Source: Haloechinothrix_A salitolerans
GTDB lineage: Bacteria > Actinomycetota > Actinomycetes > Mycobacteriales > Pseudonocardiaceae
Assembly (NCBI RefSeq): GCF_039544105.1
Contig: NZ_BAABLA010000123.1
DNA length: 64,000 nucleotides
Strand: one strand, 5' to 3'
The notes beneath the pieces are model-generated. The model was not told the origin of the DNA, made no database searches, and saw only the letters and a list, made by a program, of their open reading frames with translations. This document shows positions 41,566 through 49,970 of the stretch, one piece after another (the first letter of the stretch is position 1; each line of letters opens with the position of its first letter). The translations under genes were made by a program, and so were the position numbers.

Positions 41566-41607
41566 TTCAGGGCGTTGCGACCGAGCGTCAGTCCGAAGGG
41601 AGCGGCG

Positions 41608-42798
41608 ATGAGTGTCGTCGATCGGGTCAAGGCCGCGGGACTCGCGGGCAGGGTGGCATGGCACGTCGCGCGGGAGAGGGTCAGCACGCGAGCGGTGGCA
41701 CCAGACCCCGCGCAGGTGCCACCGTCCGCCGAGGCGGTGACGCCGGAATGGCTGACCGAGGTGCTGTGCTCCGACGTGTCCGGCGCGAAGGTCCTCGACG
41801 TCGCCGTGACAGGAGGGGACGACGGCACGAGCTCCCGCAGGGCATTGTCGGTGACCTACAACGAGACCGGGCACGCGGCTGGCCTGCCGGAGTCGTTGTT
41901 CGCCAAGTCAACGGCGACGCTGTCCTCGCGACTCTTGCTAGGGCTCACCGAGATCGTCGACGGCGAGACGCGGTTCTACAATTCCGCTCGCCCGACTTTA
42001 CGGCTGCGAAGCCCGCGCGCGTTCTATGCCGGGTACGACCCGCGCAGCTATCGCTCGCTCGTCCTGCTCGAAGATCTCCGTGTCCAAGGATGGAGTTTTC
42101 CCAACCCGCTGACGAACCGGGTGAGCCGGTCCGACGCAGAGGACATGGTCTCGGAGCTGGCCGCCTACCACGGGGCGTTCTGGGAGAGTGAGCGGTTCGC
42201 GGCCGATCTGCGACAGCTCAAGGGCACCTATGAGTGGCAACGGAACCTCAATCGCAAGATCGGGTTCGATCGGCGAACCATGGTCGGCCTTCGCCGGGCG
42301 GCCTCGGTCGTTTCAGAGGAGCTGCTCGCCCGCGGCCGGGAGATCTACCCGAAGTTCATGCGGTCATTGGCGATGCACGAGCGGTCGCCGAGGACACTGC
42401 TACACCAGGACGTTCATCTCGGTAACTGGTTGCGAGACCCGGACGGACGCATGGGGCTCTACGACTGGCAATGCGTCGCGACCGGGCACTGGGCGATGGA
42501 CTACTCCTATGCCCTTGCCTGCGGACTCGCCACCGAGGATCGCAGGCGGTGGGAGAAGGACCTGCTCGAGTATTACCTGGACCGGTTGCGTGCCGCGGGC
42601 GTACGGGAGCCGCCTTCCTTCGACGAGGCGTGGCTGGCGTACCGGCAGCAGCCGCTGCATGCGCTGGTATTCGGTCTGTTCACGCTCGGCGGCAGCAAGG
42701 TCGAGCCGGAACTGCAACCGCGCGACTACACACTGTTCGCGATCGAACGCATCGCTCGCCACGTCACCGACCTCGACACACTCGACGCGATCGAGTAG
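41608..42798 (+). CDS. phosphotransferase (EcKinase/APH-like)
   Basis: The start is the ATG at 41608 with GAAGGGAG upstream. The 396-residue protein has the kinase catalytic loop LLHQDVHLGNW (about residues 271-281) and the metal-binding LYDWQ, with an N-terminal lobe rich in strands. It belongs to the broad APH/ecdysteroid-kinase-like fold, whose members phosphorylate hydroxyl groups of small lipophilic molecules such as ecdysteroids. It is the second such kinase in the window. Pairing with a flavoprotein on a hydrophobic substrate makes a steroid- or terpenoid-like target plausible, but unproven. Confidence 0.83.
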   Translation: MSVVDRVKAAGLAGRVAWHVARERVSTRAVAPDPAQVPPSAEAVTPEWLTEVLCSDVSGAKVLDVAVTGGDDGTSSRRALSVTYNETGHAAGLPESLFAKSTATLSSRLLLGLTEIVDGETRFYNSARPTLRLRSPRAFYAGYDPRSYRSLVLLEDLRVQGWSFPNPLTNRVSRSDAEDMVSELAAYHGAFWESERFAADLRQLKGTYEWQRNLNRKIGFDRRTMVGLRRAASVVSEELLARGREIYPKFMRSLAMHERSPRTLLHQDVHLGNWLRDPDGRMGLYDWQCVATGHWAMDYSYALACGLATEDRRRWEKDLLEYYLDRLRAAGVREPPSFDEAWLAYRQQPLHALVFGLFTLGGSKVEPELQPRDYTLFAIERIARHVTDLDTLDAIE

Positions 42799-42875
42799 TG
42801 CCGCCGCTCTGCCATGCGCATCGTAATCAATCCGTCACGAGGACCTCACCGTATGCCGCTTCCGCGTGATCTCTA

Positions 42876-42899
42876 CGTACGGATCTACGTATCCGTACG
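42876..42899. promoter_or_regulatory. perfect 9-bp inverted repeat (CGTACGGAT-6-ATCCGTACG)
   Basis: Arms at 42876-42884 and 42891-42899 are exact inverse complements with a 6-base spacer, the usual size of a TetR- or MarR-type operator. It lies in the 177-base gap before the second SCP2 gene. No canonical promoter is clear around it. Confidence 0.55.
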
Positions 42900-42930
42900 G
42901 GTAACTGACGACGTGACGTCCGACACGCTG

Positions 42931-42957
42931 GTGGTGTGCCACGTGCAGGCACACCAC
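42931..42957. promoter_or_regulatory. 10-bp hairpin just upstream of SCP2 ribosome site
   Basis: GTGGTGTGCC (42931-42940) and its exact inverse complement (42948-42957) enclose a 7-base loop. The structure ends nine bases before the GGTGGAGG ribosome site of the gene at 42976, so it could be a second operator or a leader hairpin affecting translation. Confidence 0.5.
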
Positions 42958-42975
42958 ATCACGGTGGAGGTCACT

Positions 42976-43383
42976 ATGTCACTCAGTTGCCCTGAAGAGG
43001 TCTACCGCTACATTGGTGGGACCTTCGAATCCGCGTTCGATGATCCGGAGCTTGGGCCGAAGCTGAGGCGGGCGCACCTGCGGATGCGTTTCGGCCTCGT
43101 GGACCCGGACTGCGTGATCCATATCGACTCAGATCGTTCGGAAGTGCGTAACGGCACGGGCGCTGACGTCGACCCCTCGCTCATCGTCGCCATGGATGCC
43201 GAGACCGCCAATCGGTGCTGCCAGGGCAGGCTCGACTTTCCGTCCGCCATGGCGCGGGGAGAGGTCGCCGCGAGAGGCGACATCAACGGTTGGCTGGAGC
43301 TGGTGTCGCGGAACTCCGAATTCGCGCGCATGTATGTCGAGACTCTGCGCCGGGAAGGCCGTGCGGACCTGATCGTGGCTTAG
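42976..43383 (+). CDS. second SCP2-like lipid-carrier protein, 135 aa
   Basis: The start is the ATG at 42976 with GGTGGAGG upstream; an in-frame extension to 42814 crosses both inverted repeats and is rejected. The domain matches the SCP2 protein at 10126 along its full length (RYIGGTFESAF, then LDFPSAMARGEVAARGD), but many core residues differ, so they are diverged paralogues. It should bind a hydrophobic ligand. The next genes encode a P450-type ferredoxin, a sigma factor and a degenerate ligase. Confidence 0.82.
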   Translation: MSLSCPEEVYRYIGGTFESAFDDPELGPKLRRAHLRMRFGLVDPDCVIHIDSDRSEVRNGTGADVDPSLIVAMDAETANRCCQGRLDFPSAMARGEVAARGDINGWLELVSRNSEFARMYVETLRREGRADLIVA

Positions 43384-43426
43384 GAACGGCGGCATTCGTA
43401 CGGCGGTGCGCGCAGGAAGGAGGACC

Positions 43427-43624
43427 ATGAAGGTTCACGTCGACTACAACAAGTGCACCGGCCTTGGCATCTGCGAGTCGCTCGCGCCGGACGTGTTCGA
43501 GGTCAACGACGATGGTGAGCTCGAACTGAAGACGGACACCGTCCCCGACGGGCAACTCAGCGACGTCGAAGCGGCCGTCGACGGTTGCCCCACCGAAGCC
43601 CTCAGTATCGAGTACGACGAGTGA
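43427..43624 (+). CDS. second [3Fe-4S] ferredoxin, 65 aa
   Basis: The ATG at 43427 has GGAAGGAGG directly upstream. Cluster Cys residues 10, 16 and 54 and the Leu at position 13 are the same as in the ferredoxin at 36410, and most surface residues are shared, including SLAP and DVEAAVDGCPTEAL. No reductase follows, so it probably uses the one at 36628. It may serve the second P450 (54091), since the window holds two ferredoxins and two P450s. Confidence 0.92.
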   Translation: MKVHVDYNKCTGLGICESLAPDVFEVNDDGELELKTDTVPDGQLSDVEAAVDGCPTEALSIEYDE

Positions 43625-43645
43625 GCGGTGTGAGGAAACGGACGG

Positions 43646-44263
43646 ATGAGCACTGCGCTGGTGGAGCGAGGGATACCGGATGAGACGACGGCGCACGACG
43701 GTGACTCGGCGCGCATCTGGTCGCTTGTCGACAGGGCGGCCGCAGGCGATAGGCGCGCGTTCGCGACGCTGTACGAGATCCACGTCAGCGACGTCTTCCG
43801 ATACGTGCTGGCACGCACCGGCAATCACCATCGGGCCGAGGACATCACGAGCGAGACCTTCGTGCGAGCGCTCAGCAAGATGACGTCACTCACCCACCGG
43901 AGGTCGAGCTTCCGCGCATGGCTGATCACCATCGCTCGCAACATCGTCTTCGACGAGTCCCGTTGTGCTCGTAACCGGCTCGAAGCCGAATTCCCAGAAG
44001 GATACGAGGTGGTCGCCGCCGACGCCGATCCGGCGTCGGCGGCCTACCGGTCGATCGTCGCGGGAGAGCTGCGGCGGAATCTGCTCCACCTGTCCGCCGA
44101 TCAGCGGACGTGTCTCGAACTTCGGTTCTTCCACGGTCTCTCGCTCACCGACGTGGCAAGGCGCATGAAACGGAGACCCAACGCCGTGTCGGCCATTCAG
44201 GTGCGGGCTTTGCGCACGCTCCGGTGGCGCACGTCAGCGCACTGGCCGCCGCCGGCCAGTTAG
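43646..44263 (+). CDS. ECF-type RNA polymerase sigma factor, 205 aa
   Basis: Region 2 (about residues 30-100) contains ATLYEIHVSDVFRYVLAR and AEDITSETFVRAL; region 4 (about 140-195) has LSADQRTCLELRFFHGLSLTDVA with a helix-turn-helix. The short linker is as in ECF sigma factors. The first ~25 residues have no clear function. No anti-sigma factor gene with a transmembrane domain follows; the neighbours are a ferredoxin and a ligase, which is unusual. It may direct transcription of part of this island, but no ECF-type (AAC) promoter was recognised by eye. Confidence 0.88.
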   Translation: MSTALVERGIPDETTAHDGDSARIWSLVDRAAAGDRRAFATLYEIHVSDVFRYVLARTGNHHRAEDITSETFVRALSKMTSLTHRRSSFRAWLITIARNIVFDESRCARNRLEAEFPEGYEVVAADADPASAAYRSIVAGELRRNLLHLSADQRTCLELRFFHGLSLTDVARRMKRRPNAVSAIQVRALRTLRWRTSAHWPPPAS

Positions 44264-44325
44264 ACCGCGTTCGTACCGTCGCCGTGGCGCCAAGCAATGG
44301 CGACCACACCGAGAGGACGATGCTC

Positions 44326-45873
44326 ATGCACCAGGGGATCCGCGCCGCCCCGGACCCTGTCAAGCCCGCCGTGATCGCCGCCGAATCCGCCGTGAGTCTG
44401 AGCTACGGCGAGTTGACCGAGAACTCGGCGCGGCTCGCAGGGGCTCTACACGCTCGTGGCTTGGAAAGAGGTGACGTCGTCGCGATTCTCGCCGACCTGT
44501 CGCCATGTGGTTTCGAGACCTACTGGGCCGCGCTGAGTTCTGGTCTCACCTTTACACCGATCGACTGCTCGCTGTCGCTCGAGGAGACCGCGTATGTCAT
44601 CAACGACAGCGGCGCGCGCGCACTCGTGGTGTCGGCTGAACTCGACGACCTCGCGACGGAGCTACGGCCACTGACACCAGGCGTCGATGTGCGCCTCGCC
44701 TTTGGTGGCGTCGTCGACGAGCACGAGACCTACGAATCGGTGGTGTTGGGTTCGCACACCGCCACGGTCGGCGAGTCCCGGGGACGCGAGATGTTCTACA
44801 CGGCGGGCGTGACGGGTCGACCGCGAGCGACGAGAGTCGTCGCGGCCGACGGCGAGCCTGACGAGCACACTCGCTGCCTCAGGACGCTGCTGACGCGGTC
44901 GTGCGCGGTCGATCGTGACACGGTGCTCCTCTCCGCTCTGCCGTTCTCCGATGCCCTCGGCAGCCAGGTCGCCGTGAGTGTGCACGATGCCGGCGGCACC
45001 GTTGTGACGGCGGCACGACACTCTCCTGAAGCGCTGCTCGCCGCGATCGAGCATTACCGGGTCTCGGTGCTGCACGTTGCCCCCGCGATGCTGGTGCGGC
45101 TGGTCAAGCTGCCGCAGCGGGTTCGTGACGGCTACGACCTCGCCAGTGTGCGGGCGGTGATTCACTCGGGTGCGCCGTGCCCGGCCGAGGCCAAGCAACG
45201 GGCGATCGACTGGCTTGGGCCGATCGTTCACGAGTTCTACAGCGGAGCCGAACGCAACGTCATGAGCTTCATCGATGCCACTGAGTGGCGGGCGAGACGC
45301 GGTTCGGTCGGAAGGAGCGTTCTCGGCTCGGTACACGTGTGTGATCAAAACGGTGACGAGGTGCCGCGCCGTGAGGTGGGCACGGTGTACGTCGAACGGC
45401 GAGCGCCCGCGTTCTGGTACCACAACGCTCCGGACGTGACGATGGCGGCGCAGCATCCCGTCCGTCCGAACTGGACGACCGTGGGGGACCTCGGTTACGT
45501 CGACGACGACGGGTTTCTCTATCTGGCCGACCGTGAGTCGTTCGTCATCACCGTGGATGGCGGCGCGGTGTATCCACGGGAGGTGGAGGACCTGCTCGTG
45601 ATGCATCCCCGCGTGGCCGACGCCGCCGTCATCGGAATTCCTGACGAGCGTGACGGACAGCAGGTCAAAGCGGTGGTTCAGCCGGAACGCGATGCCGAGC
45701 CGGGGCCAGAGCTGGCCAGGGAGTTGATCGAGCTGGCGCGTGCGCACGGCGGGCGGCACACCGTGCCACGCAGCGTGGACTTCATCGACACGGTTCCGCG
45801 CACGGCGGGTGGGAAGCTCACCAAGCGTTCGCTGATGCGCAAGTACGCGCTCGTCGACAGCGTCGCTCCCTGA
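44326..45873 (+). CDS. degenerate acyl-CoA synthetase paralogue, 515 aa
   Basis: The ATG at 44326, nine bases after GAGAGG, makes the protein start and length (515) the same as the ligase at 16999; ATG 44320 is too close to the ribosome site. Sequence is related to that ligase throughout, but the ATP P-loop is YTAGVTGRPRA (159-169) instead of YSSGTTGRPKG, YGSTE has become YSGAE, and the hinge DRKSF is DRESF. The C-terminal Lys (GGKLTKR) is kept. The frame is intact, so it is not a pseudogene by frameshift; it may have lost adenylation and taken another role such as ligand sensing. Confidence 0.85.
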   Translation: MHQGIRAAPDPVKPAVIAAESAVSLSYGELTENSARLAGALHARGLERGDVVAILADLSPCGFETYWAALSSGLTFTPIDCSLSLEETAYVINDSGARALVVSAELDDLATELRPLTPGVDVRLAFGGVVDEHETYESVVLGSHTATVGESRGREMFYTAGVTGRPRATRVVAADGEPDEHTRCLRTLLTRSCAVDRDTVLLSALPFSDALGSQVAVSVHDAGGTVVTAARHSPEALLAAIEHYRVSVLHVAPAMLVRLVKLPQRVRDGYDLASVRAVIHSGAPCPAEAKQRAIDWLGPIVHEFYSGAERNVMSFIDATEWRARRGSVGRSVLGSVHVCDQNGDEVPRREVGTVYVERRAPAFWYHNAPDVTMAAQHPVRPNWTTVGDLGYVDDDGFLYLADRESFVITVDGGAVYPREVEDLLVMHPRVADAAVIGIPDERDGQQVKAVVQPERDAEPGPELARELIELARAHGGRHTVPRSVDFIDTVPRTAGGKLTKRSLMRKYALVDSVAP

Positions 45874-45883
45874 CCGGCCCCGC

Positions 45884-48247
45884 TCAGCCGGACTCGGTAT
45901 CGGCGGATTCCGGGCGGTCGGACATCCACCGGACGATCTCGATACGCGACGTGAAACCCAGTTTGGTGAGGATGTGCTCGACGTGCGTCTCGGCGGTGCG
46001 CTTGGAGATCACGAGTGTGCTCGCGATGTCCTTGTTGGTGAGGCCCTTCGCCACCAGTTCGGCGATTTGCGTTTCTCGTCTTGTGAGGTTGTCACCTGTT
46101 GCGGACTCGGTCTTGCGGCCGATGTCGCGGCGCCGCGATGGCGGTCGTTCGTCGAGGGCGTAGTCGATCGCGGCGGCCTGGTCGAGTGCGGCACCCTCCC
46201 GCCACAGCTCGTCGAAGCGTGCCGCGTCCAGGTCGGCGCGAAGCACATCAATGCAGCGCTGGTGATAGGAGAACAGGCCGGGGAGCGCCGCCGTCGACGT
46301 TTCGATCGCCTCCCACTGGTTCTGTGCCGCGCCGAGCAGAATAGTGGCGCGCCGCGGATCGTGCGGTGCGGCGATCCATGCCAGGGTTTCGAGGCCGAGA
46401 CCGATGCCGAGTTTCTCCGCCATCGCACGCTTCAACCGAAGGCTCTCCCGCGCCAGTTCGATCGCGCTGGTTTCGTCTCCCGCCGCCCACGTGGCGAGCC
46501 CCGCGATCCACAGCGAGTACGAGCGGTACCACGACTCGCCCGCGGGCTCGCTGATGCCGAGACACTCCTTGTGGCACGCGAGCGCGCGGTCGAGGTCACC
46601 GGTGAAGGTGTGAACGAGCGCGAGCAGAACGAGCGTGTGCGTCGTCTGGGAGATGTCCCCGGACGACCGGAAGCCGGTGAGTGCCGATTCGAACAGTTCG
46701 ACAGCACGTGCGGGGTCGTCAGAGAACATGGCGACGAAACCGGCGGTCTGCTCGAACAACGTCGTGACCGGTTCCCCGAGCTCGGTCGCGAGTGCGGTGC
46801 CTTCGGCGAGCAACTCGCGGGCCGGCTCCATGTCACCCTGCATCGTCGCCCACCAGCAGGCTGTTCGCAGCGCCAGCGCCCTGGTCGCTGTCGGTTCCGG
46901 CGCTTGGGCGAGCAGCCTGCCGAACCACACTCTGCCGGGGCGGAACAAACCTTCCGCGAGTCCGAACTCGAGCAGGTTCGCTCCCATCCGAAGTCCTGGC
47001 TCGGCTTCGCCTGGCTCCTGATGGCAGAACTCGAGTGCGGTACGCATGTTGCCCTGTTCGCGCCGCAGTCGAACGATCAGGTCGATCTGCCGCGGGCTCA
47101 CCCACTCGCGCTGTGTTCGGCGCGAGAGCTCGACGTAAAAGTCGCGGTGACGACGCCGGAGCTGGGTGAGCATCCCGCGTTCGCGCAGTCGGCTGATGCC
47201 GCGTTGCCTGATCGCGGGGAGCATGTGGAACCGGGTCCGGCCGCCCTGGACCTCCGCGGCGAGGATCGACTTGTCCACTAGCGCGAGCAGCACGTCGGGA
47301 AGCTGTGCGCACGCGTCGTCGTCGCCGCTGTCGTCGCCGCTCGGACAGACACCCTGCGCCGCGTCGAGCTCGAAATCGCCGGTGAACACCGAGACGTAGG
47401 CCCACACGTCACGCTCGGCCTCGGAACAGAGCTCGAAGCTCCACTCGATGCACGCGGCCATGGTGCGTTGCCGGTCGGGGGCGTCCCTGCTGCCCCGCGT
47501 CAGCAGTTCCCACCGGTCGGTGAGGTGTTCGGCGAGCTCGTGCGGTGACATCGCGCGTAACCGCACCGCGGCGAGTTCGAGCGCGAGCGGAATGCCCTCG
47601 AGCTTGCGGCAGATGGCGGCGACCGCGGCGCGGTTGTCCTCGGTGAGGGTGAAGTCGGGGACCACCGCCGCGGCGCGGTCGACGAACAGCGAGATCGCTT
47701 CGTACTGGCGCAGCGGCGTGGTGCGTTCCTCACCGTGTGACGGGACGGTGAGCGGGGCGACGGTGTGCACGGATTCGCCCCTGAGACGCAGCGGCTCCCT
47801 GCTTGTGGTCAGCACCCGAAGGCCAGGACAGGTGCGCAACAGGGTGTCGACGAGCACGGCGACCGCCTCGACGAGGTGCTCGGAATTGTCGAGCACGAGT
47901 AACAGCTCTCGTCGCCTGAGGTACTCGACTAGTGAGGCTGGCGCGGTCCGGGTCGAGCGGCCCTGCATACCGAGCGCGGTCGCGATGGTGTCAGGGAGCC
48001 ACGCGGGATCATTGAGCTCACCAAGTGAGACGAACCGGACACCGTCCGTGAAGGCCCGGCGCAGTTCGGCGGCCACCCGGAGCGCGAGGCGGGTCTTACC
48101 CACCCCGCCGAAGCCTGTCAGTGTCACCAGGCGCGACTCAGACAGGCTGCGTTTGACGTCATTGCGCTCGGCCCGCCTGCCCACGAAGTTGGTCAGTTCC
48201 GCGGGCAAGTTGGTGGCGGCGTCCCGCATCGACGCAGGTTCGACCAT
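45884..48247 (-). CDS. LuxR-family transcriptional regulator with NB-ARC-like ATPase (LAL type)
   Basis: The 787-residue protein has an ATPase module with Walker A GFGGVGKT (45-52), Walker B LLLVLDNSEH (about 115-124) and the TTSREPLR sensor, then helical repeats with TPR-like Ala-rich segments, and a C-terminal LuxR helix-turn-helix (LTRRETQIAELVAKGLTNKD and KRTAETHVEHILTKLGF). Such STAND regulators are usually activators of catabolic or secondary-metabolic genes that respond to a ligand. It converges with the degenerate ligase across a 10-base gap and follows the TetR gene on the minus strand. Confidence 0.9.
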   Translation of the reverse strand: MVEPASMRDAATNLPAELTNFVGRRAERNDVKRSLSESRLVTLTGFGGVGKTRLALRVAAELRRAFTDGVRFVSLGELNDPAWLPDTIATALGMQGRSTRTAPASLVEYLRRRELLLVLDNSEHLVEAVAVLVDTLLRTCPGLRVLTTSREPLRLRGESVHTVAPLTVPSHGEERTTPLRQYEAISLFVDRAAAVVPDFTLTEDNRAAVAAICRKLEGIPLALELAAVRLRAMSPHELAEHLTDRWELLTRGSRDAPDRQRTMAACIEWSFELCSEAERDVWAYVSVFTGDFELDAAQGVCPSGDDSGDDDACAQLPDVLLALVDKSILAAEVQGGRTRFHMLPAIRQRGISRLRERGMLTQLRRRHRDFYVELSRRTQREWVSPRQIDLIVRLRREQGNMRTALEFCHQEPGEAEPGLRMGANLLEFGLAEGLFRPGRVWFGRLLAQAPEPTATRALALRTACWWATMQGDMEPARELLAEGTALATELGEPVTTLFEQTAGFVAMFSDDPARAVELFESALTGFRSSGDISQTTHTLVLLALVHTFTGDLDRALACHKECLGISEPAGESWYRSYSLWIAGLATWAAGDETSAIELARESLRLKRAMAEKLGIGLGLETLAWIAAPHDPRRATILLGAAQNQWEAIETSTAALPGLFSYHQRCIDVLRADLDAARFDELWREGAALDQAAAIDYALDERPPSRRRDIGRKTESATGDNLTRRETQIAELVAKGLTNKDIASTLVISKRTAETHVEHILTKLGFTSRIEIVRWMSDRPESADTESG

Positions 48248-48307
48248 GCTCCTGCCTTGATCGTCAAGGGTTTCGATGGGTCACCAGGATACGCCGTGTG
48301 GGTGTAC

Positions 48308-49096
48308 TTAGGCCTCGGGTGACCGGTTTGATCGCCTCCGGGCGCTTCTGGCCTTCGTTCCTGGGCCATCAGTCGCCGGTGCCGGGCTGGCGGCGAGACC
48401 GTGGCGTACCAGCGATTGGGCTGTACGGATCACCGAGTCCAGCGAGTCGCGGCGCGGGTTCCACCATTCGGCCGCCCAGCTCAACGCGCCCATCACCAGC
48501 ATCCTGGCCGACGTCGGGTCGAGGTCGCTGCGCAACTCGCCCGCCGAGCCAGCGTCCGAGAAGAGCTTGCGCCACAGGTCGCCGTACAGCTTCGACTCGT
48601 TGTCGTATCGGATCCGGAGCTCATCTGGAATCTGGCCCGCGTTGCGGATGGCGGCCGTGGTGTAGTCGGATATTTCGAGTTCGTACCGTAGATGGGCCTC
48701 GACCGCTGCTTCGATGCGCGCGAGCGGGGGCAAATCCGACGGTAGCTGGTCGAGCACGCCCTGTAGGTGCTCTCGCATGTGGGCGATACCGGTCCACATC
48801 ACCTCCTCGATGAGGTCCTCCCGCGAAGGAAAGTAGTAGTAGATCGCGGGGGCCTGGATCTCCGCCTGTTGGGCGACGTCGGTCAAGCGCGTTCCGGCGT
48901 AGCCGCGCCGGCTCAGTACGTTTGCCGCGGCGTCGAGGATCCGTGCGCGAGTCTTCGCGGACTTGGGCTCGCCCTTGGGGCTCGCCGCGTCGCCTGCTTT
49001 GGCCTTGGCGGTGGCCTTCGACCGCGCGTCCTTGCTGCTGCTTCGCGACTTCCGTGCTGGCGTCACCGCCGTTGTCGCTGCGGATTTTTTGCTCAC
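48308..49096 (-). CDS. TetR-family regulator with Lys/Ser-rich N-terminus
   Basis: The 262-residue protein has a lysine/serine/alanine-rich N-terminal tail (about 1-45), a TetR helix-turn-helix (about 47-93: TRARILDAAANVLSRRGY and IQAPAIYYYFPSREDL), a ligand domain and a basic C-terminal tail. The tail recalls extra DNA-contacting tails of histone-like proteins. The start is a GTG (first base 49096) without a Shine-Dalgarno site; TAGAAT lies six bases upstream, suggesting a leaderless mRNA. It is 39 bases beyond the crotonase at 49136 and is a candidate for the regulator of the AT-rich elements. Confidence 0.88.
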   Translation of the reverse strand: MSKKSAATTAVTPARKSRSSSKDARSKATAKAKAGDAASPKGEPKSAKTRARILDAAANVLSRRGYAGTRLTDVAQQAEIQAPAIYYYFPSREDLIEEVMWTGIAHMREHLQGVLDQLPSDLPPLARIEAAVEAHLRYELEISDYTTAAIRNAGQIPDELRIRYDNESKLYGDLWRKLFSDAGSAGELRSDLDPTSARMLVMGALSWAAEWWNPRRDSLDSVIRTAQSLVRHGLAASPAPATDGPGTKARSARRRSNRSPEA

Positions 49097-49108
49097 GAAT
49101 AGATTCTA
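49097..49108 (-). promoter_or_regulatory. putative -10 box (TAGAAT) for a leaderless TetR transcript
   Basis: On the minus strand TAGAAT (49108-49103) is followed by six bases and then the GTG start at 49096, so transcription would begin at the start codon. A good -35 is not visible, and the region overlaps the end of the upstream crotonase gene, so this is tentative. Confidence 0.4.
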
Positions 49109-49135
49109 AGACGTCCGACGGTGTGTTCGCCCACG

Positions 49136-49897
49136 CTACTTCTGCTTGATCGCGCTGTAGGCGTTCTTGATGCGGTCAACGATGTCCGGTTGCCAGGTCA
49201 CCTCGCGGTAGGCGAGGGTTTCGTAGGTGAGCGCGCTCGCGGGGTCAAGGGCAGGCGACGTTCGCGCGATCTCCTTGTTGTTCACCGCGGACTTCACCGT
49301 GGTCTCGGCGATGGAGCCAGCGAGTGCGGTTGCCGTGCTGATCACCTCGTTCGTGGGTACCAGCCGGTCGATGAGTCCGATCCGCTGAGCTTCCTCGGCG
49401 TCGATCCGCTCGCCGGTGAACGTCAGCAGCTTCGCCTGGCTCAGGCCGACGATGCGCCACAGCGGGGAAAAGTAAGGGGTGAGCCCGAACTTGATCTGGG
49501 GATAGCCGAAGAGGGCGTTCGCGCTACCGATCCGGATGTCGGCGAACACCGCGATGTCGCATCCGCCGCCCAGCGCGGGGCCGCCGACAGCGGCGATGGT
49601 GGGTTTCCGGTAGTCGAGCAGTGTCCCGTAGGCACGTTCGCACGCGGCTGCGTACACGGCGCGGGTTCGCTCGGTGAACGTCGACTGGACATCCAGGTCC
49701 AAACCGGCGCAGAAGATGTCCTCGCCGCCGGTCAGCACGACCGCGGCGACGTCGTCGTCGTTCGCCCAGGAGTCGAGCTGGTCGCTCATCTCCGTCATCA
49801 GCTCCACGCTGAGTGCGTTGCGGCGGTCGGGCCGGTCGAAGGTGATCGTGCCGACGCCGTCGCTGACGACGGACGTGATGTTCTCGAAGCCGGGCAT
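49136..49897 (-). CDS. crotonase-family protein (Asp/Gln active site)
   Basis: A 253-residue crotonase, start ATG 49897. It has the oxyanion segments IFCAGLDLDV and GPALGGGCDIAVFAD. The two hydratase Glu residues align with Asp (GGGCD) and Gln (FGYPQI). The same Asp/Gln pair occurs in the neighbouring crotonase at 49971, so it is a shared feature of this pair and not a sequencing error. The reaction may be isomerisation or ring hydrolysis. It lies between another crotonase and a TetR gene on the same strand. Confidence 0.88.
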   Translation of the reverse strand: MPGFENITSVVSDGVGTITFDRPDRRNALSVELMTEMSDQLDSWANDDDVAAVVLTGGEDIFCAGLDLDVQSTFTERTRAVYAAACERAYGTLLDYRKPTIAAVGGPALGGGCDIAVFADIRIGSANALFGYPQIKFGLTPYFSPLWRIVGLSQAKLLTFTGERIDAEEAQRIGLIDRLVPTNEVISTATALAGSIAETTVKSAVNNKEIARTSPALDPASALTYETLAYREVTWQPDIVDRIKNAYSAIKQK

Positions 49898-49970
49898 GAT
49901 GTGGTTTCCTCTCTGCTGCGGTGGCGTTACCCGCTGGGTTGGGACCGTGCTGGCGCGGTGCGGTGGCGAC

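Noticed and set aside
44326..45873. Pseudogene call for the degenerate ligase
   Set aside because: The frame is intact at normal length with a ribosome site and a normal start; only catalytic motifs are altered, so it is reported as a diverged paralogue.
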